64,000 nucleotides of DNA from Siderastrea radians (GCA_964017195.1 OZ024895.1:9545501-9609500), one strand, 5' to 3'; shown: positions 47,282 to 60,202, counted from the stretch's first letter. Numbers and translations: made by a program. Notes: generated by a model from the sequence alone, not told the origin.

Positions 47282-48830
47282 CCACCGCCCCCTCACCCCA
47301 GTCCTGGGGTAGTGCCCTGCCTCCTCACCCCAGTCCTGGGGTAGTGCCCTGCCCCCTCACCCCAGTCCTGGGGTAGTGCCCTGCCCCCTCACCCAAGTCC
47401 TGGGGTAGTGCCCTGCTCCTTCACCCCAGTCCTGGGGTAGTGCCCTGTCCCCTCACCCCAGTCCTGGGGTAGTGCCCTGCTCCCTCACCCCAGTCCTGGG
47501 GTAGTGCCCTGCCCCCTCACCCCAGTCCTGGGGTAGTGCCCTGCCCCCTCACCCCAGTCCTGGGGTAGTGCCCTGCTCCTTCACCCCAGTCCTGGAGTAG
47601 TGCCGTGCCCCCTCACCTCAGTCCTGGGGTAGTGCCCTGCCCCCTCACTCCAGTCCTGGGGTAGTGCCCTGTCCCCTCACCCCAGTCCTGGGGTAGTGCC
47701 CCGCCCACTCACCCCAGTCCTGGGGTAGTGCCCTGTCCCCTCACCCCAGTCCTGGGGTAGTGCCCTGCCCCCTCACCTCAGTCTTGGGGTAGTGCCCTGC
47801 CCCCTCACCCCAGTCCTGGGGTAGTGCCCTGCCCCCTCACCCCAGTCCTGGGGTAGTGCCCTGTCCCCTCACCCCAGTCCTGGGGTAGTGCCCTGCCCCC
47901 TCACCCCAGTCCTGGGGTAGTGCCCTGCCTCCTCACCCCAGTCCTGGGGTAGTGCCCTGCCCCCTCACCCCATTCCTGGGGTAGTGCCCTGCCCCCTCAC
48001 CCCAGTCCTGGGGTAGTGCCCTGCTCCTTCACCCCAGTCCTGGGGTAGTGCCCTGTCCCCTCACCCCAGTCCTGGGGTAGTGCCCTGCCCCCTCACCCCA
48101 GTCCTGGGGTAGTGCCCTGCTCCTTCACCCCAGTCCTGGAGTAGTGCCGTGCCCCCTCACCTCAGTCCTGGGGTAGTGCCCTGCCCCCTCACTCCAGTCC
48201 TGGGGTAGTGCCCTGTCCCCTCACCCCAGTCCTGGGGTAGTGCCCCGCCCACTCACCCCAGTCCTGGGGTAGTGCCCTGTCCCCTCACCCCAGTCCTGGG
48301 GTAGTGCCCTGCCCCCTCACCTCAGTCTTGGGGTAGTGCCCTGCCCCCTCACCCCAGTCCTGGGGTAGTGCCCTGCCCCCTCACCCCAGTCCTGGGGTAG
48401 TGCCCTGTCCCCTCACCCCAGTCCTGGGGTAGTGCCCTGCCCCCTCACCCCAGTCCTGGGGTAGTGCCCTGCCTCCTCACCCCAGTCCTGGGGTAGTGCC
48501 CTGCCCCCTCACCCCATTCCTGGGGTAGTGCCCTGCCCCCTCACCCCAGTCCTGGGGTAGTGCCCTGCTCCTTCACCCCAGTCCTGGGGTAGTGCCCTGT
48601 CCCCTCACCCCAGTCCTGGGGTAGTGCCCTGCCTCCTCACCCCAGTCCTGGGGTAGTGCCCTGCCCCCTCACCCCAGTCCTGGGGTAGTGCCCTGCTCCT
48701 TCACCCCAGTCCTGGGGTAGTGCCCTGCCCCCTCACCCCAGTCCTGGGGTAGTACCCTGCCCCCTCACCCCAGTCCTGGGGTAGTGCCCTGCTCCCTCAC
48801 CCCAGTCCTGGGGTAGTGTCCCGCCACCTT
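47282..48830. repeat. 32-bp GC-rich minisatellite with 544-bp higher-order repeat
   Basis: About 48 units of GCCCCCTCACCCCAGTCCTG plus GGGTAGTGCCCT. Each holds the palindrome CCCCAGTCCTGGGG. A distinctive variant series (CTGGAGTAGTGCCGTG, CTCACCTCAG, CCGCCCACTC, AGTCTTGGGG) occurs at 47576-47800 and again 544 bp (17 units) later, so a block was duplicated as a unit. Confidence 0.95.
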
Positions 48831-50560
48831 CCAACACTGAGCAGGGTCCTGGATTCTCCAGAGTTTTTGCATTAATTTTTAAAAATAATGCCTGTACTGT
48901 ATTGTTTTAGCATTAGAATTCTCAGGTGTTGTTTAATGGTCTCAAGCACTACATGTATTGCACAAAACAATGGGATTTAGAAGAGTCAACAGCAATCTTT
49001 AACAACCCAGTTCCAAATTGTCTTTTTTTCCTCTTGAAAGTCGGAATGTGCCAGTTTTTTTAAGTTTTGAAACTCAAAAACCGGGACAATTCCGATTAAA
49101 TCGGTTCAGTTGGCAAGTATGAACCTGTTTCTAAAAATTTTAAATAAGACCCAGTTTTAGGTTGTAAACTTAAATATTGGGCGCAATAATTATTTTTGTT
49201 CACCTCGCCTCGGTCTTTTCTCTGCCATAAGTCTACGGTTTAATTCATTTATATTCTTGTCAGAGGAGAGAAATTGTATAGACAAGGTACTAAATGAAGA
49301 ATACATCCACCTCATTCGATGGTTTTCAGATACGTTGCGTAGTATGGTGCGAGGAAAATGCGAGCAATGAGTAAAATGTCCTCGAGTATTATCTGTAAAA
49401 CCACTGAACGATATTTATTATTCCACTACAATATTTGCCTGTCTTAAATGATTTATTCAATGAGTGATTTGAAACCGGGACACTACAGTGCAATAAGCTT
49501 TCTACAGTGCAATGTACTCTCATACTCTCATGTATGTGTTTTCTCCGGGTAAACTGATGCTATAGTGAAATAATAATGTACCTTGTCTACTTTTATTGAT
49601 GTTCAGCGACTTTTAATTAAAATTAATCTCCTAAGGTACCCATCAGTCATCAATCAACCACTCAACCAGTTAGTTGATGAATCAGTCAATCAGCCAATTA
49701 AAAATTGACTCTATGTGGATACAGGCAAACCACTAACATCAAAATATTTAGCAGAATCGAAAAAAGACAAAAAATATAAGGCCTTATTTCAAAACTGCTC
49801 TTCAAATTTTTTATTTCAATTATAATGTCTGCGTAGGAACATACATGTAGCTAATAGTACAAATTTCTTAACCAAAGCCTTACAATAAACTGCCATATTT
49901 TCCTGACATCAGGTTGAAGGAATAAACACCTGTAGGGAAAACAAAGCAGATTTTAATTATCTCAATTGCCAAAAGTAAGCCCATGGCTTTTTGGAGGTTC
50001 TAAGGACGTTCGCGCTAATTGTTGCTGTTCATCCATACTGCGCACGCAATTCACAAGGCAATGTCATACCACGTCATGCACTGAGCACGCACGCTTACAA
50101 TTTTGTCAAATCAGTCCTCGTAACTCGACATTGCCTCAGTGGTTGTTAGTTTAAAAATATTAAAAATGATTTGCTATAGACCCATTTTCTTAGTCAAATT
50201 TTATTTAAGTGGGTCTCTTAAGTAAATAATTGGAGCCGGTGTCATCCTTTCAGTTAAAATCAACCTTTAAGATGGGCTTTAGCCGGCACTGTGCAGCGAA
50301 CATAATGGCGGAATTCAATGGTGCGTGGGCAAACAAGTTATCTATTCTTCGTCACAACAAACACAATCCAAAGACCAAATGACTGTCATCACATGAAGCC
50401 TGTGTAAAATAATTATTATCTCAGGCTGGTTTGACTCATCAGTTTCCGTTGCTTAACTGATAATATATAGATTTAGCCAAGCCTAAAAGCGGAGCCCCAC
50501 CTTTTTTTAAGTGCTGGAAGTTGTTCATTTTTTTAAAGTAATCACCAAAAAAAACTGAAA
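48831..50560. other. No supported gene
   Basis: A/T-rich host sequence. I see no exon-like frame, only short chance frames. Confidence 0.5.
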
Positions 50561-50569
50561 AAAAAATAT

Positions 50570-50660
50570 GCTCCTCCTGAGGGTCGAACCCACGAGCCGC
50601 CAAAACCGCCGGAATGAAAAGGGAAAATGATAACACTACACAACCTGTGCTAAGTGATCA
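50570..50660 (-). repeat. tRNA-derived short repeat fragment
   Basis: The minus strand contains CTCGTGGGTTCGACCCTCAG with a B-box-like GGTTCGACCCT, followed by A/T-rich sequence. Only the T-arm half is tRNA-like, suggesting a SINE fragment. Confidence 0.4.
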
Positions 50661-50717
50661 AATGAGGAATAATTTTAATACTTAAACAGTTGTTTATTGC
50701 TCACAGCTGGATTGACA

Positions 50718-51090
50718 TAAACATGGGTGTTTTTCTTAGGGAAAGGTGTTCGGTCCGCTGCAGAAACCATGGTTGTAGACAGAAAATACCGGAAAGCACT
50801 AGCTCTGCCATGTTTGATGTCCGAACCATTGCCAAATGCTGCGAATTCAAGCGATGTACTTCGACTCGATTCGATGTTACGAAAGTTACGCAAGGTACTG
50901 TGTTAATTACGATAAACACGGGTGTTTTTCTTGGGAAAATGCGTTCGGACTGCCGCAAAAACCATGGTTGTGGACAGAAAAAAACAGAAGGCACCAGCTC
51001 TGCTATATTTCAGATCAGGACCGCTGCGGAATTAACTGCGAACTCAAGCGTTGTGCCGACCCAGTTCGCAGCACGGAACCGACAACAAAG
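50718..51090 (+). repeat. Diverged tandem duplication of about 190 bp
   Basis: Two copies, each with ATAAACAYGGGTGTTTTTCT, AACCATGGTTGT.GACAGAAAA and CNAGCTCTGC. The shared frame across both (50690-51094) stays open but I recognise no protein. Confidence 0.6.
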
Positions 51091-52247
51091 ATGAAGTCTT
51101 GAAAAGTAACTTGAACTTTTTGCTTTCCTAAAAGGACAACTGAGTACTCTGTTGAACTCTTTCTTTCCATTTATAGTTATTTGAAATTTTTTCTCAAGTT
51201 CTAATCTTCACTTCTGTCGAACTGAATCGTTTTGCTAAACAAGCTAAGCTTAAAAAAAAAACCTCTTCTTCAAGGCGACGTTGGTCGTGCAATTTCCCGC
51301 CAAGAAAAACGCCGGCTGTCCAAAAACACCGTTCGATTTCCCGCCAAGAATAAAAAAGCATTCTCCACCCCCCGTCGGGTTGTCTTGCGACTCTTCTCCC
51401 CCTCCCCCAGAGTCTGTACGGGAGGACGGACGTACGCTGACGTCGCAGCCAAAATTTCTCGGATCGATAGATTACCAAATTTGCTTAGCAATGGTGCTCC
51501 GCTGGCGTGTTAGCGCGCGGGCTCCGCTAAAATGACTTATGCCCAACGGTCTAAATCACACTTTGGAACCACATAAACATGAGTTCAAACTGGTTTAAGA
51601 TATTTGTTTTGAGCATGCGCATTCAGTTTGTGGCATTGAAGCATTCCAAGCTAGTGGATAAAAGGTAAACTGTATTTTTAAGGAATGGTTGGCCATATGT
51701 AAACACTTATGCCATCGTGACTTTCAGACCGGTCTCATGTAAACAAAATTTACCAGTCTGAGTTTGCACTGCTTTAATGAAATCAGAGTTTTACTGCCCC
51801 TGGGTCTCTGAGGATGTTGTTAAACATTCTTGAGCGCTGCTCAACTTTATTCTGAGGGGGTGTTTACATGACACCAGTACATTGTATAATGTATGGTTTT
51901 CATTCTGATACAAGTTCATCCCAGTTCCCTCTTGCTTCTCTGGAGGGAAAATCTCATAACACTTTGAGTCATACCTGAGTGAGTTCACCCCAGTAGGGGT
52001 ACTGGATCTAAAATTCTTATTCTGGTATGGAAAACCCAATTCGTATCATGTAAACATGGTATAACTGTTTGATTCATTTTAGTAGTTATATAGGTATGGA
52101 CTTAGCCTTGTTACTGTCCAGGTAAGTCGAGTTTAGTCGAAGGTAAGTGTCGAGTTAGGTCGAGGTAAGTCGAGTCGTAATCATCTCATTATAGAAAACT
52201 CGACATTTTTCACAAAAGAATACTAATAAGTGTCTTTCTTGCACAAT

Positions 52248-52366
52248 GATAACAATATGAAATAAATGAAAAGAAGATCCTTGCAGTTATTCTTTACATT
52301 TATTTCTTCATTCCGCCGTTCAAATATATGAATTTCATATATTCATAATTTCGATAACAATATGCT
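52248..52366. repeat. Short insertion with 12-bp target duplication
   Basis: GATAACAATATG flanks both sides (52248-52259 and 52354-52365). The insert matches the module in the tRNA-like repeat (TTTACATTTATTTCTTCATT, CATATATTCATAATTTC), without the tRNA body. Confidence 0.75.
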
Positions 52367-52369
52367 TGC

Positions 52370-55300
52370 CCAAACTTGCCCGCTCGTAGTCAACACCGAT
52401 TGGTCAGTTAAGAGTCCATTATGTTTTCAAATAGAAGCGCGCTTTCTGTTGGGCGCCTCATTTCATTATTTGACATCAAGCAAAAGAATATTTACGACAG
52501 TGCAAAGGATCTGCGTTTGCACTGTTACTCTAGTTTCAAGATGAGTATCTTAAAGTGTGGACTCTGCCTGCAAGACCTTGAAGGGATCAAAGCTATCACT
52601 GGCATACCTTACATTAGGTGGCTACGGAAGAGCGTTTGTAGCACTGTCGGTCGAAAACGAAAACAATTCAATATACATTGGATTTTATTTTCTTGTGCTA
52701 ATAAACCGTTCTTATGTGTCTGTGTTTTTGTCTTTACATTTCATTAAAAGTAGAGAATGCGTATGCGCATAATGAAGCGAACTACGGCAACTCAACCGAA
52801 TTTGCATGAGAAATTAGCACCTCTTTGTTTAACAGAGTGCTTTTATATAGACAAGTTACGCGCTGCTAGACACGAGAAGGAATAAACAGCTGATCCCTTT
52901 ACAAATACGTTTATTAATAACAAAACGGCTAATGAGTTACAAGAATAGTTTAACAGACAAAGATTGCTTAGTCTTTGCCGGAACAGGTTGTTTGACAAAC
53001 AATCGATTGAGTAGGAATATTTTCGCTTATCGATGGCGAGTTCTGTCGATTCGAGTCAATCATAGCCTTCTGTTTCCTTTAATTCATTTTTGGTCTCCAT
53101 CACTTTACGGAAGGTCGAATCTTTTTTCACGGCATGCACCCGCTGTAAATACTCCAAAAGGACTTTTCTCAGCTCCTTCCCGTAGACTGGTAGTAGAGCA
53201 TTTTCAGCTTTAACACTGGCCACTTTGGGCGAATCTCCATGTTGTTGATACTCGTTTATTTGAGCTTCGAGCTGGGCTTCGTGGCGACTGGTAACTTTCA
53301 GATCTATTATCAAATTTCGACGGGTTACATTGGTAACCCGTAAACACGCGCCGCAAATGTCCTCAGCTCTTTGATTATTATGTTCAGATCGTAATAGAAA
53401 TAAATCGTTTTGTTTATTTTATATGAGACTGGTGTAAAAAAGGCATTGCGCTGTTATGAAAAAGCGTTAGGAGTAATTTTAGATGGATTTTACTGTCTGT
53501 TGGTGTATCTGATGATTATGGCGCCTCCATTTACTGCGGAATTTTACAAGCCGTCTAAAGCCGGTGATACTATTTGATTGAGGTGCTGTGCATATCTTGT
53601 TTTAGAATTTTCAAACTCTTCTTTTCTTGTCGGTTTGCATAACATCAATTAACAAGCGTTTTCTATTGGTTCAAGGCTTGGTCGTCTGGCAAAATGGTTT
53701 AACGCAGCTGTAGGGGATGATTTCGGTGTCCTCTCTTACACCGGTACATTTTAGTCTGTGGCCAATTCCAGTTTTCTGTGTTTGGTCTGAAAAAGGTTGG
53801 CTTCTCCTCTCTCCATTTTGGAAAACTTAAGAGCTGTCTGAAACACCATGAATCTTTTCCCAACTATATAAAATACTTAACAATTTTCAAGAAGTAATTT
53901 TGGGTGTAAAGACCTGTATACCGTGACACGTAATTCAAGCCTTTTCCGTTCAATACAATCAGTGTTACTATGCTGAAACACTCTCGGTACAATTGTGTCT
54001 CCCTCCCTCTCCCACAAGGCAATGTTGTAAAATAGTTTCAACTAAATAGATGAAGACAAGTGCTCACAACACTATGCAACATTGAATAGGGGAAGGAGGG
54101 GAGGGTGTTTCAACGACTTATGTCACTGGTTGTAGATACGAAAACATACCTCATTATACAGTCGTTGAAAAGCCTCAAAACGGCAAAAAGGTACAGGAAG
54201 AATACACTGATACACGCTAACACAAACAGTACGACAGCAATGTCATCAACGAACTACAGGCTGAAATGTCAACAGCTCGTTGTACAACAAACATTAAACA
54301 TCGTCGCAGAAAACAAAGAGTCACAAGTTAAAATTTCATCCACACGTTAAGAGCGACTTTCAGTAAAAATAAAGCAAAATTTCAATTTAGCTGCAGTAGT
54401 TGAAAAATCTATTTCTTTTGTATTTTGCACATAATTAGGTATTAGTAAAACTAGAAACCTGGTGTGGTTCGTTTTCTCGGGTTCGGGGGGTCAAAATCAC
54501 AGGAAATTAATCTTGAAAATCAGTACTATAAACTTGCATGGCGCTGGTAATCTAAAGCGCAGAAAAAAAGATAGGCACTTTCTCTCGACAGCACAACTCT
54601 TTTTCATTAATTAGACAGTTGTGAAACAGCACTAGCGAAATCTACTGAACACAAACAATTCCAAACTAAAAGGCAGGTTTTGAGGATCACGTAGAAACTG
54701 ATTTGGAACCTAACTTCTGTGAAATAATTTAACATGTGCCATAACTCTAAATGATCTCAATCCTCATTCAATAGACAGCACAAACATTGAAATAAACCAT
54801 ACCTTGAAACTGGCTTGGGTTATCCATGCTACTTCGTTTGGGACCAGTTCGAACTCAGCAAAGTTATAACAAATGGGGCTTAGTGAAGTTGAATTCTGCC
54901 GTACACAAAAACACGGGTAATTTTCCTTCTTTAACCAAACGGGCTCGCTCTACTTCATTCTTGTTAATTTCCAGCGTTAACATTCTTTTGTGTTCCGAAA
55001 AGAGACTGCTAACGTCCGGGGGTTAACTTTTACGTCCCGAAATATAAGCTTTCGTAAGTCAATATTATCCGTAGGTTCAATTGTAATGTACATATTATAT
55101 TGTCGCCATCTGATGGTTGCTTTTAATATTTAAGCTGTAATTAATATGTTTTGAATAATAACCTGTGTGGTAGGCCCCCAGAGGGGAGAAAAAGGATATC
55201 AACGGACGTGACTCGCGAGACGCAAACCGGGAACAAGGGACAACCTTTTCTTTTCGTTCCTGGAACTCAGTGTACACAAATTTCCTCTACTCCGGCCCTT

Positions 55301-55700
55301 TCGTTGCCTTCCGGTGGATGATTACGGCTTGCCAGGATTGTATTTTTTGTTCATCTAATAAAGTTTGAGATTGAAATTGGATATCTGCTATCTGTGGTTT
55401 CTGCTCTCAGTTTACATTTCTAATAAACGACTGATTTGAAAGACAGCCATCGCTCAGTTATCATAGCAGTTCTGCGCATATTAAGTAAATAGATTAAAAT
55501 CAATAAGCGCGAAAGGTAACAAGCTGTTCTGCCGTGTCTCTTCTTTTTTTCTCTTCCATCTCCTACGTTTCCCAAAATTTTTACTTCCAAATTTGAACAT
55601 GTTCTAGCATGATTTTATCAATCAAATTTTGGCTGTTGTATCTGTTCAGTATAGAGAGTCATAAGCTGCTTTGACATGTTTTATTTATCTTTTAAGTGGC
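52370..55700. other. No confident gene
   Basis: A minus-strand 85-codon frame at 53056-53313 (LLPVYGKELRKVLLEYLQRV) has a charged, helical composition and could be an exon or element fragment, but nothing around it supports this. A purine-rich TAAGTCGAG repeat lies near 52120-52175. Confidence 0.4.
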
Positions 55701-56290
55701 TTTTCAACATACTTTTATTTTTGTGCACTGTTCCCATTTTTGCTTTGGGAACGTTCCCATTAAGAGATGATTGTTCCTCTTTGGAGTGGTCCTTTTAAGA
55801 TCAAAAGGAACAAATTGCTGTTAAAATAGGAACAAAGTGTTCATTTAGAGCTAAAGAGAACCTTTTGTTCCGAATTTTTAACATTGAAAGGAACTTTTTG
55901 TTCCTAAATGAGTGGCCTAAGAACAGGTGTTCCCAATGGTATTGTTCCTCTTTTATCATTTTGGTCCTTTTTAATCGCTTGAGGAACAATTGTTCCCATT
56001 AATGCGTTCCCTTTTAGAGTGGCTGTTCCTTTATGCTGACACGAGGAACTTTGGTTCCCAATTAATTACGTTCCTTTTTTTGTAAAGGAACGTTTGTTCC
56101 TTTCTAACATTGTTCCTGTTTTGAAAAATTGGTTCCTTTTTATTCACTTGAGGAACAATTGTTCCCATTAACAGGTTCCGTTTTGAACGAAATGTTCCTT
56201 TTTATTGTCACGTGGAACAGTTTGTTCCTAACCATTAGTTCCTATTTATGTAAAATGGTTCCTATTTAGAAATGACAGTTCCTTTGTACA
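55700..56290. repeat. GTTCC/GGAAC-rich palindromic repeat tract
   Basis: Over 20 GTTCC or GGAAC motifs, many as the palindrome GAGGAACAATTGTTCCCATT, in loosely repeated units of ~40-190 bp. Not coding on either strand. Confidence 0.75.
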
Positions 56291-56674
56291 TCTTGTTCAA
56301 CAGAAACATTCTTCTTTTCTTGCCATCTATGATTTTATCGCTTTTTAATTGGCAAAACATTTGGTGTAGTGTTTTAAGTTTCAAACAACAGGAAGCAGAG
56401 TCAATAGCAGATTTTTAAAGACTTTTCGAGGCCCTTATAGACTTGCCCGGGCAAGGTTGAATATAATCGCACCAACGCCATATATCACCTTAAATTTGTA
56501 AACTTACTTAAGAATAATGAACAGTGGCAAGCAGACACATGCCTGAGCAAGCAGGGGCAAGTTGGGGCAGGTTGGGGCAAGTTTTAACTTGCACAATGCA
56601 GCCATTGTTTCTTTGTCGCCTTTGTGTTTTGTTCACTATTTAAGTAAGTGGAACAAATTGTGTGAATCACTCAG

Positions 56675-58183
56675 ATGTCCGACATGAACAAAAAGGGTAA
56701 GGTTGACTGGTCGAAAATTGATGGCTCATCGCCAAAACCAAAATGGCTTCACTTGGAAAAAGAAGAAACAGATGGCTTGTATCACTGTCCAATACAAACG
56801 TGTGATCACGATGGATTTAAAAGTCAACGTGGCTGCAGGAAACATGTGAACACCAAGCACAGTTGGTTCTTTTTCTTTGACGAAAAACCCGACGTTTCAA
56901 GTACCAAAGAACTTGCCGATGATGATACATCGGGTGAAATCACAAAACATACTGCCAGGGTAATGCCTTCGTTTTCAGTTTCCAGCCAGATTGGCGACTT
57001 ATTCACGAAATGGTTGACTGGAAGTGGTGGGGGTTGCAAGAAAGATCGTGCAGCTCAGCAGATAGCCAAGAAATGCTTTAAATTTCTCAAATTGTGCTGC
57101 AAAGATGAAGAGGAATTGAGTTTTGAAGTGCTGGACTTTAGCCTGTGTTCTCATAGTCTGTTGTTCAAGTTTATCGACTACTTGCAAGATGAATGCAAAC
57201 TCGGACACGGTGGCCGATTGGGCTACATTGATGCGATCTCCGGATTAATCGACTTCAGAAAAATAAACGGAGCATCAGACACAGTTCTTCGAAATTTGTG
57301 CTCAACGGAGCTGTACCTTAAACGAGCGCGCAAGACGGTGGCAAAGATGATGAGACTGCAGTGGACACAAGATCTAGACATTGAAACTTTGGATGCTAGG
57401 GGGCACTGGGCAACCATGGAAGAACTGTTAGAAGTGGTGACATTTCATTTGCCTCGTTACGAGAACTCTGTGAAGACGTGCAAAACTATTCCAGGTCAAG
57501 TTAGTCCTTCGGACTTGACACTTACCAAGAAATTTGTCGCGGTGTATTTGTTCATCAAGGTAAAGGGGTCTCGCCCTATGACTTATCAGTACTTGACAGT
57601 CGACATGGTCAGAACAGCGAAGGAGAATGGAGGGTTTATTGACCAGAAAAAGTTCAAGACTGCTAGCAAATATGGATTTGACTCCTTAATTCTGACCGAT
57701 GCAAGCATGCAGGTGCTCGATAGCTACATCAATTTCGTAAGGCCATTGCTAAAACCCCAGTGCGAGTTCGTTCTGCTCACGAAAAATGGAGGCCAACACA
57801 GCAAATTGGGCGACGTCATGAGTAAACTAGTCTTTGACGCAATCGGAAAGTACATTCACCCGACGCGCTATCGTCAAATAGTCGAAACGCATAGCCTCAA
57901 TCAGCTCACTAGTAAAGAGCAAAGAATTTTTTCGGAAGATCAGAAACACAGTTCAGCCGTCGCCAAAGTTCACTATCAAAAGCAGAGGTCGCGCGAAGTT
58001 GCTGCGATTGCCCACGAGTGTCTACAAAAAGTACAAGGTACCAAGGGATCGGAAGTGGACAAGGAAGTCCACACGAGGTTTGGCTGTTCAACTTCAAGCT
58101 CGTCGCCTTTAGTTGAAACTGCAGAAAGAACAATCATGCCTCCCAAAAGTGGTTGTCTCCTCAGCTACGCCCTTGCGCATTGA
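56675..58183 (+). CDS. Crypton-like tyrosine recombinase with N-terminal zinc finger
   Basis: 502 codons, single exon. A C2H2-type finger (YHCPIQTCDHDGFKSQRGCR, then HVNTKH) at ~35-62. A helical core-binding part is followed by a tyrosine recombinase-type catalytic set: R300 (GSRPMTYQYL), H395-x-x-R398 (HPTRYRQIVET) and Y434 in VAKVHYQKQRSR. The ATG at 56675 follows ~380 bp of non-coding DNA. The C-terminus shifts frame before the Myb segment that follows. I recognise this layout as a YR transposase-like family of marine invertebrates, probably Crypton-derived; a host gene domesticated from one is possible. Confidence 0.55.
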   Translation: MSDMNKKGKVDWSKIDGSSPKPKWLHLEKEETDGLYHCPIQTCDHDGFKSQRGCRKHVNTKHSWFFFFDEKPDVSSTKELADDDTSGEITKHTARVMPSFSVSSQIGDLFTKWLTGSGGGCKKDRAAQQIAKKCFKFLKLCCKDEEELSFEVLDFSLCSHSLLFKFIDYLQDECKLGHGGRLGYIDAISGLIDFRKINGASDTVLRNLCSTELYLKRARKTVAKMMRLQWTQDLDIETLDARGHWATMEELLEVVTFHLPRYENSVKTCKTIPGQVSPSDLTLTKKFVAVYLFIKVKGSRPMTYQYLTVDMVRTAKENGGFIDQKKFKTASKYGFDSLILTDASMQVLDSYINFVRPLLKPQCEFVLLTKNGGQHSKLGDVMSKLVFDAIGKYIHPTRYRQIVETHSLNQLTSKEQRIFSEDQKHSSAVAKVHYQKQRSREVAAIAHECLQKVQGTKGSEVDKEVHTRFGCSTSSSSPLVETAERTIMPPKSGCLLSYALAH

Positions 58184-58360
58184 ACGGAGCCATCGTCAGA
58201 TCTTAAAATTTACTGCTGATAAGGACAAATTTCTAAAAGAAGGGATAGCTAAACACGGATTTGGACAGTGGAGTGCCATCTTGAGAGATTCCGAAGTCAA
58301 ATTTCAATAGGGACGAATGGCTGACTCTTTAAAGAAAAGGGCCGAACTTAAATTCATGTA
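58184..58360 (+). pseudogene. Myb/SANT domain, out of frame with stop codon
   Basis: In a frame shifted from the recombinase, FTADKDKFLKEGIAKHGFGQ then WSAILRDSEVKF is a Myb/SANT repeat with its spaced tryptophans. TAG at 58308-58310 interrupts it; the same frame then continues GRMADSLKKRAELKF. So a frameshift (58130-58183) and a nonsense codon mark recent decay of the gene's 3' end. Confidence 0.65.
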
Positions 58361-58519
58361 AAAAAAAGGAATTGATTTAGTGTACATGCTATTTGCTCGA
58401 ATCTCAAGATGGTGAGTTAACCCCCCGGACAAAATAACTCAAGAGGAAATCTTTATTATGGACAAAATGCAACATCATGGCACAGAGTTTAGAGACGCAA
58501 TCAATGTTCGCTGTTCACT

Positions 58520-59830
58520 GTTTAAGTGGCTGTCTCCCAAATTGGTCACAAAATAGATTTCCTTCAAATCTTGTATGTGAATTGCACTTTGTCTGGGTAC
58601 TTTAAAAACACTTTTCGTTTGGGCTCTAAATGCTTTCTTCAACAGTTTACAAGGGGGGTCCCCTGGTGGACAAAAATGCACATTTTACTGGTACAAAAAT
58701 GCCAATTTTCAATAACTTTGGTAACTCCTCACAACACTTAAAATTTGATGCAGGACAAAATTCTACTGTTGGTTGATAAGTACAACTCTTCCTTATCCTA
58801 CATTGTTACTGACATTTCCATGTAGTTGTTTTGAGTAGTTAAAACAGTTCCTTTTAACAACCCAGTTTAACAGCTTTTAAAAAAGTAGGAAAATGGGTAA
58901 ACAAAAATACATGTTAACAAAAAGTGAGACCTCGCCTAGCAAATTCCTTGCAGTCATGGAAAGTCAAAGACTTGGTCTTAATTATAATAAAATAAAATCG
59001 TGCGGCCAGACGGTTTAAAGAACGTGGCGCCGCTTTGAAACACCAGTACTTCTTCATTATGCAAATTACGAACCACAACCTATGCGTGGAATTTAAGAGC
59101 AACTGTGATGCGAGCAACGCTCCCTTACATCAGGAAAACACGAAAATAGTTTCAAACTACAGCAGGACACAAATGTAAACTGGTAACATTTCGCATATAG
59201 CTTTAATTAAAATGTACAGCATTCAAATAGCTCATTAACTATGTTCAATTCACAAGATAAACAAGTTATGAAGTACATGCCACTCGATGATTGCTAATTG
59301 CGCTTTACAAAACAACCTTGATCTAGAACTATTAATCTGAGAATAAACCAATAAAAGCAAGTCATATTGCCTATATCACAGCCTGTGCTTTGCAAACTTA
59401 TTTAGCGAACACTTAGTGCCTTGCAAAACAATGAAATCAACGAAGGGCATCTTGTTCTGTTTACATTTGCACCCATTACCTCAATTATTCTGTCATCTTC
59501 GATCAAATATAGATCCGTGCGTTTCAGAGATCATCTTAGAAGCGTCAAAACAGTTGGTTTTGGGAAAATTCTTTGTTCAAAGGCCTTCATTTAGACCAAG
59601 CTTTCCATGTATTACTTTGCTAAATTTTCCGGCAGTAGCCGCTGACCAGTAGCTACTGTCAACAAAAAGACCTGTTGCACTCGCGTTTCTATTTGAATGT
59701 ATGATCGCTCACCAATGAAGGGTGAAATCATTTGAAAATAAGGGCTGGAGCTCATGAGGGAAAATTGAAAATTCAAATTTTTGCCCTTAATTTAGAGCTG
59801 CAAGCACATAACCACAGTGTGTGACGTGGT
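58520..59830 (+). repeat. Left arm of a ~1.3-kb inverted repeat
   Basis: Matches 61985-63345 in inverse with roughly 90% identity by eye (for example TTTGCTCGAGA-free shared blocks GGTCACAAAATAGATTTCCT and GTGCCTTGCAAAACAATGAA). Mirror-image chance frames, such as that starting MPCKTMKSTKG, occur in both arms. Confidence 0.85.
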
Positions 59831-60202
59831 TGCTATTTTTTTTTGAATTTTTAGCAAGGTGAAATAACGTGATAACTCGGACTTTGGGGGGGGCTAAATT
59901 CTGGAATCGGACCCTGGCGAAACGTCAGTATAGCAAAAATATTACTACTTGATAGAAATATCCCCCGTTGAATACTTTCTGTTTGGTAAAACAGTTGTGG
60001 GAGCTTGGTCCATGACGACTTAATGGTTATGATCCAGTTTGCAGTATGTAACCCCCAGAACCACCTGATCGTGGGGTACTGCTTACCAAATGTGAACCTA
60101 CGATACCCCAAAAAACGTCTTGCTTTTGAAATTTCGCCCCGACTTGGTTTTTCTGCACTTTCTCTAGATTAGCAGTTAATGCCGCCAAACATAGTGAATG
60201 TC

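Noticed and set aside
47282..48830. CRISPR-like array
   Set aside because: Units abut without unique spacers and the organism is eukaryotic; it is a minisatellite.
55700..56290. Glucocorticoid-response-like elements
   Set aside because: The half-sites GGAACA/TGTTCC have a 2-bp rather than 3-bp spacer and the flanks are not conserved.
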